From positions 1 through 17,172 of the forward strand of contig CANHVD010000043.1 in NCBI GenBank assembly GCA_947463775.1: DNA of 17,172 nucleotides, in the 5' to 3' direction. The stretch is from Planctomycetaceae bacterium (GTDB lineage Bacteria > Planctomycetota > Planctomycetia > Planctomycetales > Planctomycetaceae). Shown piece after piece: positions 11,333 through 17,172 of this stretch; the first letter of the stretch is position 1; the number at the start of each line of letters is the position of its first letter. The position numbers and the translations under genes were made by a program. The notes beneath the pieces are model-generated. The model saw nothing but the letters and a program-made list of their open reading frames with translations. It had not been told where the DNA came from and made no database searches.

Positions 11333-12037
11333 TCAAACAGCAACAACAATCGAAGGCAACATTGTCGCTGACACAACAACACCACGCAGATAAACACCCT
11401 TTGAGGCGCTCGGCTTGAGACTGCGGATATAACTGAGCAATGACTCAATGTTCTCCTGCAATTTCACGACATCAAACGACATCTTGCCGACAACGCAATG
11501 TAAATTCGACCCATTGTCAACGCGGAACTCAACTTTACCCGCCTTGTATTCACGCACAGCTGTCGCAACATCCTGGGTAACAGTACCAGCACGCGGACTC
11601 GGCATGAGACCGCGAGGACCAAGCACACGCCCGAGCGGACCAACAACACCCATCATGTCTGGAGTCGCAATCGCAACGTCGAAGTCGAGCCAACCTTCTT
11701 TGATCTTGTCTGCAAGCTCTTTCGCCCCAACGAAATCTGCCCCGGCTGTCTGAGCAACCTTAACATTCTCACCCTGAGCAAATACCAACACTCGCTGGGA
11801 CTTACCGATACCATGCGGCAACACGATCGAACCACGAACAATCTGATCCGCCTGCCGTGGATCGACACCCAAACGAAGAGCAATCTCGACAGTCTGATCG
11901 AATCCGACACGCTTGATAGCCTTCGGAAGCGTATCCTCCAAGCCCTTCAACGCCTTGACCGCGTCAGGAAGCGACAACACGCCAAGATCGCTCGCCTTTT
12001 TTGAAAGAGTCTTCATCCGCTTTGACTGAGCAGCCAT
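11333..12037 (-). CDS. rplA: 50S ribosomal protein L1
   Basis: L1 forms the mobile stalk beside the E-site and binds 23S rRNA. In many bacteria it also represses the rplK-rplA message. ATG 12037 has AGGTG 6 nt upstream and gives 234 residues, equal to E. coli L1. A GTG at 12046 would add three. Typical segments are KRVGFDQTVEIALRLGVDPRQADQ (in domain I), VRGSIVLPHG, FAQGENVKVAQTAGADFVG, the MGVVGPLGRVLGPRGLMP loop and PSPRAGTVT, then EFRVDNGSNLHCVVGK with the final beta strand. It lies 54 nt behind rplK. Confidence 0.97.
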   Translation of the reverse strand: MAAQSKRMKTLSKKASDLGVLSLPDAVKALKGLEDTLPKAIKRVGFDQTVEIALRLGVDPRQADQIVRGSIVLPHGIGKSQRVLVFAQGENVKVAQTAGADFVGAKELADKIKEGWLDFDVAIATPDMMGVVGPLGRVLGPRGLMPSPRAGTVTQDVATAVREYKAGKVEFRVDNGSNLHCVVGKMSFDVVKLQENIESLLSYIRSLKPSASKGVYLRGVVVSATMLPSIVVAV

Positions 12038-12091
12038 GTCGAGCACCTACGCCGAAACCAAAAAAACTGTACACAAAACCAGAAAACTCAA

Positions 12092-12523
12092 CTAGTCAAT
12101 CACTTCCAGACCCATGCTTCGCGCGGTCCCCGCAATCATCTTCCGAGCCTGCTCAGGAGATGAAGCATTCAAATCCTCATACTTCTGCTTCGCAATCTGA
12201 TCCAACTGAGCGGTGGTCACGCTACCAACTTTGCTCTTCAAAGGACTTCCCGAGCCCTTCGCAACCCCAGCAGCCTTCTTCAGCAACACGGCCGCAGGAG
12301 GGCTCTTCAGAACAAACTCGAACGTACGGTCATTGTACACCGTAATTACACAGGGAATCGTTACGCCCATCATGTCGCGAGTCTTCTCATTGAACTGCGA
12401 CACGAACTGGCCAATATTGACCCCATGAGGACCAAGCGCCGTACCAACCGGCGGTGCCGGAGTCGCCTGACCACCCGTCACCTGCACCTTAATCTGAGCA
12501 GTAACCGCACGCGCTTTACCCAT
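12092..12523 (-). CDS. rplK: 50S ribosomal protein L11
   Basis: The 143-residue protein is L11, which with 23S rRNA forms the GTPase-associated centre, the thiostrepton target, and supports RelA activation in other bacteria. The N-terminal domain has TPAPPVGTALGPHGVNI with the prolines near positions 22-25, and the C-terminal RNA-binding domain runs from about residue 75 (SPPAAVLLKKAAG) through KQKYEDLNA to the ARSMGLEV end. ATG 12523 follows nusG by 35 nt, so this gene and nusG are in one transcript. I see no L1-binding-site mimic in that short gap. Confidence 0.97.
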   Translation of the reverse strand: MGKARAVTAQIKVQVTGGQATPAPPVGTALGPHGVNIGQFVSQFNEKTRDMMGVTIPCVITVYNDRTFEFVLKSPPAAVLLKKAAGVAKGSGSPLKSKVGSVTTAQLDQIAKQKYEDLNASSPEQARKMIAGTARSMGLEVID

Positions 12524-12558
12524 GACCGAACCAACCCATCAATACAAAATGCAAAACG

Positions 12559-13128
12559 TCAAACCGACTCGATCTGCCAGTGATCCAACTCGACGGGCGT
12601 CGACCGACCGAAAATCTCGATCAACACCGAAACCTTGCCATTGTGCTCGTCAATACCCTCGACTGCGCCTTCGAAATTCTCGAAGGTGCCTTCGCGTATC
12701 TTAACAACGTCCCCAACAGCAAACTGTATCTTAACTTTAGGCGCTGCACCAACCTGCTGCTCAGCACGACCAAGCATGCGATCAACTTCGTGCTGCTCCA
12801 TCGGAAGCGGTTTCCCCGCCGCACCAGCAAAGTCACCAACACCGCCAGTATCTCTTACGAGGTACCAAGTATCATCATTCAGAATCATCTGAATCATGAT
12901 ATAACCCGGAAACAGCTTTCGATCCTGCTCTTTCGGAGATCCGCCTCGAGTATCGACTACCTTCTCGGACGGTATAACGATATCCCCAAAGAACTCCTCA
13001 AGCCCCTCCAGCTTAATCTTCTTCAGAAGCGCATCACGAATTGTCCTCTCGCGATTCGTCTGAACTTTCAACACATACCAAAGCATGTCACTGGCCGCAG
13101 AACTTCCGACCGCTGCGTCTTTTGCCAT
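12559..13128 (-). CDS. nusG: Transcription elongation/termination factor NusG
   Basis: NusG binds the RNA polymerase clamp and links it to Rho or the ribosome. The 189-residue product has an NGN domain from about residue 15 (MLWYVLKVQTNRERTI) through KLFPGYIMIQ (71-80), a linker, and a C-terminal KOW domain (GDVVKIREGTFENFEGAVEGID, about 139-160) ending in FGRSTPVELDHWQIE. It is a few residues longer than E. coli NusG (181), mostly at the N-terminus, where about 14 poorly conserved residues precede the NGN core. ATG 13128 has a clear AGGAG 9 nt upstream. It follows secE by 118 nt. Confidence 0.97.
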   Translation of the reverse strand: MAKDAAVGSSAASDMLWYVLKVQTNRERTIRDALLKKIKLEGLEEFFGDIVIPSEKVVDTRGGSPKEQDRKLFPGYIMIQMILNDDTWYLVRDTGGVGDFAGAAGKPLPMEQHEVDRMLGRAEQQVGAAPKVKIQFAVGDVVKIREGTFENFEGAVEGIDEHNGKVSVLIEIFGRSTPVELDHWQIESV

Positions 13129-13194
13129 CGAGACATACTCCTAAAAATTGAATCGCCAAAATGGGCCGCGTATGTTGATGCTGAAAACCCCAAA

Positions 13195-13223
13195 TTGCAA
13201 CCACGAATGCCAACCGATTGCAA
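13195..13223 (-). other. Stem-loop between secE and nusG
   Basis: TTGCAATC and GGTTGCAA (minus strand) form an 8-bp stem with one G-U pair and a 13-base loop. It lies in the 118-nt secE-nusG gap and no T-run follows. The function is unknown. Confidence 0.35.
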
Positions 13224-13246
13224 ACTTGACCAGCACTAACACACAA

Positions 13247-13684
13247 CTACGACTTGTATTCAGTAAAGCCAATAAAGCTGAACAGCCAAGTCCAAAGCAA
13301 ATCGATAAGAAACAAAAACACGCCCAGAGAAAACATCGCAACAAGCACGACAATCGTGGCCTGAACCACTTCGTGACGCGTCGGCCAAGTTACCTTCTCA
13401 AGCTCTGACTCAACCGAAACCAAAAAATCAGCAAACTTCGGTATGTTTACCGCGCGGAACGCAAACCAACTGCTCACCGCCCAGATCAACGCGGGAACAC
13501 CGATCCTTACAGCCTTCGCCGAGGTGCCCAGCATCCCATTTGCCAGCGTCAAACACCCGAAGGCGGCAATGACTACGATGGCGAAGAACGTGAACTGACG
13601 AACCATTCGACCTTGGCTGGACTTATACACCCCAAAGCGAAACAATTCCGGCACCAGAGAAGTACCCGCACTTTTGCTCGACAT
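13247..13684 (-). CDS. secE: Preprotein translocase subunit SecE
   Basis: SecE is the essential clamp-like partner of SecY in the inner-membrane protein-export channel. From ATG 13684 the product has 145 residues with three predicted membrane spans (about 31-50, 60-79, 109-132). The conserved amphipathic segment ESELEKVTWPTRHEV comes just before the last span. The three-span form resembles E. coli SecE rather than the single-span Gram-positive type. The frame extends upstream to 13777, but that extension overlaps the tRNA-Trp gene and cannot be coding. Shine-Dalgarno pairing before ATG 13684 is weak. It sits between tRNA-Trp and nusG, the usual order. Confidence 0.93.
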   Translation of the reverse strand: MSSKSAGTSLVPELFRFGVYKSSQGRMVRQFTFFAIVVIAAFGCLTLANGMLGTSAKAVRIGVPALIWAVSSWFAFRAVNIPKFADFLVSVESELEKVTWPTRHEVVQATIVVLVAMFSLGVFLFLIDLLWTWLFSFIGFTEYKS

Positions 13685-13750
13685 TTGACGCCCAACAACG
13701 GTTAAACAGAACCAATCAGCAAACCAGAACCCAACAAAACCAGCAACAAG

Positions 13751-13823
<73 letters not shown>

Positions 13824-13843
13824 TCGATGCAGACCACAAGGGT

Positions 13844-13996
13844 CTATTTCTTTCGAGACTCTTTATGCAGCGTGTGTCGACGAAGTCTCGGACAGTACTT
13901 CATCAACTCCAGACGCTCAGTTCCTCGAGTCTCTTTGATTACACGGTAATTGCGCTGCCCGCTCTCCGTGCACTCAAGCCAAACATACTCTCGCAT
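13844..13996 (-). CDS. rpmG: 50S ribosomal protein L33, half-degenerate zinc ribbon
   Basis: The 50-residue product beginning MREYVWLECTESG and containing RNYRVIKETRGTERLELMKYC is L33, a small 50S protein near the E-site. ATG 13996 has GAGGT 6 nt upstream. A longer frame up to 14065 exists, but it crosses the hairpin behind tuf and is not used. Zinc-binding L33 has two CxxC pairs; here Cys9 and Cys35 remain while the partners are Ser12 and Leu38, so tetrahedral zinc binding is not expected. It lies between tuf and tRNA-Trp, as in several other phyla. Confidence 0.95.
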   Translation of the reverse strand: MREYVWLECTESGQRNYRVIKETRGTERLELMKYCPRLRRHTLHKESRKK

Positions 13997-14024
13997 GACA
14001 AAACCTCGAAGCCAAAAAGCGAAA

Positions 14025-14054
14025 CTGCCTGCTGACAAAACCGCCAGCAGGCAG
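14025..14054 (-). terminator. Partial terminator/attenuator between tuf and rpmG
   Basis: CTGCCTGCTG and CAGCAGGCAG form a perfect 10-bp stem with a 10-base loop, 23 nt after the tuf stop codon. On the minus strand it is followed by TTTCGCTTTTT, an interrupted T tract. That fits a leaky terminator which lowers transcription of rpmG-secE-nusG relative to the very highly needed EF-Tu. Confidence 0.75.
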
Positions 14055-14077
14055 CCCAAATCCACATTACCGAGATA

Positions 14078-15274
14078 TTACTTAATGATCTTTGTCACAA
14101 CGCCTGAACCAACAGTCTTTCCGCCTTCGCGAATAGCGAAGCGACTCTGCTCAACCAAGGCGATCGGCTTACCCAACTCGACTTCCACCTTCACATTGTC
14201 GCCAGGCATACACATTTCAGCACCACCCAGCAACGTTGTTGAACCAGTCACGTCAGTTGTGCGGAAGTAAAACTGAGGGCGGTAACCGCTGAAGAACGGC
14301 GTGTGACGGCCACCTTCTTCTTTGCTCAGGACGTATACTTCAGCCTCAAACTGAGTGTGCGGCTTGATGGAGTTAATTGCAGCAAGAACCTGACCTCGCT
14401 GAATATCTTCCTTCTTCAAACCACGCAGAAGAATACCAACGTTGTCGCCGGCAATCCCCTGATCCAGAGTCTTCTGGAACATCTCAACCCCGGTGACAGT
14501 TGTTTCCTGAGTGTCACGAAGACCGATAACCTGAATCTTTTCGCCGACCTTCACAACACCAGACTCAATTCGCCCAGTCGCAACAGTACCGCGACCTTCA
14601 ATCGAGAACACGTCTTCGACAGCCATCATGAACGCCTTATCAGCGGCACGCTTTGGCTCAGGAATGTAGCTATCCAATGCTTCCATCAGATTAGTGATGC
14701 ACTGGCTGAACTTGTCATCAGCTGGATTATCAAGTGCACCGCGAGCGTTGCCACGAACGAGCGGAATGTCGTCGCCAGGGAAGCCGTACTTCGTGAGAAG
14801 CTCGCGAACTTCCATTTCAACCAAATCCAACAACTCCTGGTCATCAACAAGATCGCACTTGTTCAGAAACACAACGAGAGCCGGCACGTCTACCTGACGA
14901 GCCAACAGGATGTGCTCGCGAGTCTGAGGCATCGGACCATCAGCTGCCGACACCACAAGAATGGCACCGTCCATCTGAGCAGCACCGGTAATCATGTTCT
15001 TAATATAGTCAGCGTGACCCGGGCAATCGATGTGAGCGTAGTGCCGATTTGGCGTTTCGTACTCAACATGGCTCGCCGCAATTGTCACAGTCTTGGTAGC
15101 GTCACGAACCGTACCACCTTTAGCAATATCAGCATAAGCCTTAATCGTTGCGAGACCCTTAGCAGCCTGAACCGCAAGGATTGCCGCTGTTGTTGTCGTC
15201 TTGCCGTGGTCGATGTGACCGATGGTTCCCACGTTAACGTGCGGCTTCGTTCGCTCAAACGTACCCTTTGCCAT
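14078..15274 (-). CDS. tuf: Elongation factor Tu
   Basis: EF-Tu is the GTPase that delivers aminoacyl-tRNA to the ribosomal A-site. The 398-residue product has P-loop GHIDHGKT (19-26), DCPGH (83-87) with the catalytic His87, NKCD (138-141), and beta-barrel domains 2 (GTVATGRIESG, about residue 230 on) and 3 (GYRPQFYFRTTDVTG, ending AIREGGKTVGSGVVTKI). Switch I is atypical: residues 50-66 read IAKGGTVRDATKTVTIA, where most bacteria have a glutamate-rich stretch ending RGITI. The Mg-binding Thr is kept (Thr64). I recall this variant from planctomycete EF-Tu. ATG 15274 has GGAG 8 nt upstream. Four tRNA genes precede it and I see no clear promoter in the 133-nt gap, so co-transcription with the tRNAs is likely. 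Confidence 0.98.
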   Translation of the reverse strand: MAKGTFERTKPHVNVGTIGHIDHGKTTTTAAILAVQAAKGLATIKAYADIAKGGTVRDATKTVTIAASHVEYETPNRHYAHIDCPGHADYIKNMITGAAQMDGAILVVSAADGPMPQTREHILLARQVDVPALVVFLNKCDLVDDQELLDLVEMEVRELLTKYGFPGDDIPLVRGNARGALDNPADDKFSQCITNLMEALDSYIPEPKRAADKAFMMAVEDVFSIEGRGTVATGRIESGVVKVGEKIQVIGLRDTQETTVTGVEMFQKTLDQGIAGDNVGILLRGLKKEDIQRGQVLAAINSIKPHTQFEAEVYVLSKEEGGRHTPFFSGYRPQFYFRTTDVTGSTTLLGGAEMCMPGDNVKVEVELGKPIALVEQSRFAIREGGKTVGSGVVTKIIK

Positions 15275-15407
15275 TACCCCAACTCCAGATCAAACTGTGC
15301 CAGGACACCAAACGAAGCCCGGCAAATTAACCACGAAAAGAACCCAACAGCACCTCACCGCGAGGCACCAGCACACTCAACGAAACAACCAACCACCCTA
15401 GCAGAAA

Positions 15408-15480
15408 AGCTGCTGAAGGGACTTGAACCCTTGACCCCGTCCTTACCAAGGACGTACTCTACCAACTGAGCTACAGCAGC
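15408..15480 (-). tRNA. tRNA-Thr (GGT)
   Basis: A 73-nt cloverleaf folds on the minus strand. The acceptor stem is GCTGCTG/CAGCAGC, the anticodon stem CGTCC/GGACG holds loop TTGGTAA with anticodon GGT, and the T arm is AAGGG TTCAAGT CCCTT. It has no encoded CCA and discriminator T. It is the last tRNA before tuf, as thrT is before tufB in E. coli. Confidence 0.97.
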
Positions 15481-15515
15481 AATCTCCGCGATCAAGCTGT
15501 CCCCAGAACGCAAAG

Positions 15516-15586
<71 letters not shown>

Positions 15587-15620
15587 GTCGCTGGAACACC
15601 TGGACAGCCCCAACACAGCA

Positions 15621-15657
15621 TCTCGCAAAACCCAAAGTTTACACCTTAGATGCGAGA
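15621..15657 (-). other. Long-range stem-loop after tRNA-Tyr
   Basis: TCTCGCA and TGCGAGA, 7 bp perfect, flank an inner AAAC/GTTT stem that stacks on one side. It lies 2 nt beyond the discriminator base of tRNA-Tyr, within the spacer to tRNA-Gly. It could guide 3'-end processing of the tRNA precursor, which is inferred only. Confidence 0.35.
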
Positions 15658-15659
15658 AT

Positions 15660-15742
15660 TGGGGGAAACAGGATTCGAACCTGTGAAGGCTAACGCCATC
15701 AGATTTACAGTCTGACCCTTTTGGCCGCTTAGGTATTCCCCC
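15660..15742 (-). tRNA. tRNA-Tyr (GTA)
   Basis: An 83-nt class II tRNA with a long variable arm folds on the minus strand. The acceptor stem is GGGGGAA/TTCCCCC, the anticodon stem CAGA/TCTG holds loop CTGTAAA with anticodon GTA, and the T arm is ACAGGTTCGAATCCTGT. The discriminator is A and CCA is not encoded. Its place, second in the array, matches tyrU in E. coli. Confidence 0.97.
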
Positions 15743-15833
15743 TTATTCACACTCCAAACACAAACTCTCTCTAAATAGCCAGCACCTGCGAATGCACAGC
15801 ACCATGAGAGGTCCAGGCTCGAAGGTTCGCGGA

Positions 15834-15906
<73 letters not shown>

Positions 15907-15934
15907 GCGGACCGGATGCGGTGGCGAGTCGCGG

Positions 15935-15962
15935 AGTATAGCAATCGGATCTCGTCAGGCAA
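15935..15962 (-). promoter_or_regulatory. Predicted promoter of the tRNA-tuf operon
   Basis: On the minus strand TTGCCT (15957-15962) is followed after 16 bp by TATACT (15935-15940, 5 of 6 to the -10 consensus), about 29 bases before tRNA-Thr(TGT). The stretch after the -10 is CCGCGACTCGCC, GC-rich like the discriminators of stringently controlled stable-RNA promoters. The other 170 bases up to the sigma gene hold short weak stems but nothing clearer. Confidence 0.65.
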
Positions 15963-16137
15963 GGCAGATCCCGGAAAGCTCCCAACAACGGGGCAACTCC
16001 CGCTCCTGGCGGCAACATTTCCCCAGAATTGGCTCCGATCGACCCTGACAGACCCGACTTTCAACCCCTCAACTCATCGCCCTTCCGATGGATCCCCATG
16101 TTGTCGACAGGCGAACCGCCGTTCTCTACAGTTTTTC

Positions 16138-17172
16138 TCAGAAGCCGGGAATCTCAAATGATCGACGCTCCGCAATTCGCCGCAGCTTCTCCAAAGTCCT
16201 CACCTCAATCTGCCGCACGCGCTCCTTCGTAACACCTAGTCGTGTGCCAACCTCTTCGAGCGTTTCTGGCTCAACACTGTCCCCAAGCCCAAATCGACAT
16301 AATATGACCTTTTGTTCACGCCCATCGAGCTCACCGAGCAGTTCCTGAATGACAGCTCGCTGAGAACGGTTCGCATGTTCATCACTAAAGAATGCGCCTC
16401 GCCGTTCGGCTGACTGAGTGAAAACGTCCTCCTGCCCTGTCTGAAACCGTGTTAACCGTTGGTGCTCGGCGGGAACTGAGCGAGTGAAGTTCTTCAGAAT
16501 TGCCCATGAGGCATACGTTGAAAACTTGTTCCCCCGAGAGTAATCAAACTTTTCAACAGCCCGAATTAAGGAGATATTTCCATCACTGACCAGTTCAAAG
16601 AAGCCCGTGTTTGACTTGAGATATCGCTTGGCGATGGAAACAACTAAGCGCAGGTTCGACTGAATCAGAAGATTCTTGATTCCCGAGATCTCCCCCAGAA
16701 GCCGCTCAAGACGAGAAATCAGCCGAGCGGAAGGTTTCGTGGAATCCAAGCCGGCTCGCAGCTGCAGAAATTGAAACTTCCTGAAGTTCATCTTCCGAAA
16801 GTAGTACTGCTCCTCAGCCTTAGTCAACAGCCTGACTCGATACAGTTCTCCAAGGTAGGCTGGCAAGCCGGACGGTATCCGTGCAGGTCGTTCTTCTTCG
16901 GAAACCTCTGGCGGCTTCCCACAAATGACTGCCTCCGCCGAGGGACTCCGGAACTGATTGTTGTCTATAAACTCAACAACTTCCGCAAGCACTCTGCGAG
17001 CCCGCGCCTGTACCAAGGCGGTATGGACTGCCGTTCGACTGACGTGGAAACTTTGCGCCAGACACTCAACGCTTTGCCCCTGCTCTGCCTTTACAAGCAT
17101 CCTTTCCCCAATAGTTTCAGGGGATTCCGGCATATCTGTGGCGAGATGCAGCTCTTCCCTGCTCAAGGACAG
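16138..17172 (-). CDS. Sigma-70-family sigma factor with extra N-terminal HTH, possibly 5'-truncated
   Basis: This is an RNA polymerase sigma factor, read from TTG 17166 as 342 residues; the frame remains open to the window edge, so the start may lie outside. Residues about 20-58 form a helix-turn-helix (GQSVECLAQSFHVSRTAVHTAL). A sigma 1.2-like part follows (about 100-126), then region 2 (about 165-232, LRLVVSIAKRYL, FFELVSDGNISLIRAVEKFDYSRGNKFSTYASW) and region 4 (about 270-335, with HTH LEEVGTRLGVTKERVRQIE). Between regions 2 and 4 there are only about 35 residues, too few for a full region 3. The region 2.4 sequence (AILKNFTRSVPAEHQRLTRF) differs from group 1 sigmas, so this is probably an alternative sigma. 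An ATG at 17133 is another possible start but lacks a good Shine-Dalgarno sequence. It sits upstream of, and reads toward, the tRNA array. Confidence 0.88.
   Translation of the reverse strand: MSLSREELHLATDMPESPETIGERMLVKAEQGQSVECLAQSFHVSRTAVHTALVQARARRVLAEVVEFIDNNQFRSPSAEAVICGKPPEVSEEERPARIPSGLPAYLGELYRVRLLTKAEEQYYFRKMNFRKFQFLQLRAGLDSTKPSARLISRLERLLGEISGIKNLLIQSNLRLVVSIAKRYLKSNTGFFELVSDGNISLIRAVEKFDYSRGNKFSTYASWAILKNFTRSVPAEHQRLTRFQTGQEDVFTQSAERRGAFFSDEHANRSQRAVIQELLGELDGREQKVILCRFGLGDSVEPETLEEVGTRLGVTKERVRQIEVRTLEKLRRIAERRSFEIPGF

Noticed and set aside
12524..12558. L1 autoregulatory site before rplK
   Set aside because: The 35-nt gap shows no stem or 23S-like L1-binding motif by eye; a leader further upstream would lie within nusG.
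14303..15469. Plus-strand open frame of 388 codons across tuf and tRNA-Thr
   Set aside because: It is antisense to tuf and runs through a tRNA gene, so it is a shadow frame.

Overview
This 17.2-kb window is a conserved translation and transcription locus, almost all on the minus strand. The source is very probably a member of the Planctomycetes. The main evidence is the EF-Tu switch I region, which reads KGGTVRDATKTVTIA in place of the usual arginine-glycine-isoleucine-threonine version. I recall this form from planctomycete EF-Tu sequences such as Rhodopirellula. The gene order and an unusual sigma factor with an extra N-terminal helix-turn-helix agree with this, but I cannot name a genus.

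Reading along the minus strand (right to left) the layout is: a sigma-70-family gene open at the right edge; a predicted stable-RNA promoter; tRNA-Thr(UGU), tRNA-Tyr(GUA), tRNA-Gly(UCC), tRNA-Thr(GGU); tuf (EF-Tu); a hairpin followed by T-rich sequence; rpmG (L33); tRNA-Trp(CCA); secE; nusG; rplK (L11); rplA (L1); rplJ (L10); rplL (L7/L12); a 335-nt structured gap; rpoB; a 140-nt gap with two hairpins; rpoC; a predicted promoter; rpsL (S12); rpsG (S7); and a strong intrinsic terminator. The only plus-strand gene is the 3' part of a short-chain dehydrogenase/reductase at the left edge, which converges on rpsG.

The genes form one functional set. EF-Tu and the tRNAs feed the ribosome, L1, L7/L12, L10, L11, L33, S7 and S12 are ribosomal parts, RpoB and RpoC are the catalytic RNA polymerase subunits, NusG links polymerase to other machinery, and SecE is part of the protein-export channel. 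The order Thr-Tyr-Gly-Thr-tuf matches the thrU-tyrU-glyT-thrT-tufB cluster of E. coli, with tRNA-Trp and secE-nusG downstream. The str-type genes rpsL and rpsG sit directly behind rpoC, and no fusA is seen here.

I did not find an undescribed multi-gene system, mobile element or CRISPR array. Points worth a second look are sequence-level: Arg at S12 position 88 (a streptomycin-resistance substitution in other bacteria), the altered EF-Tu switch I, an SDR lacking its catalytic tyrosine, a two-tetrad G-quadruplex candidate next to the rpsL stop, structured gaps before rpoB and rpoC, an L33 with half its zinc-ribbon cysteines, and the sigma factor architecture.
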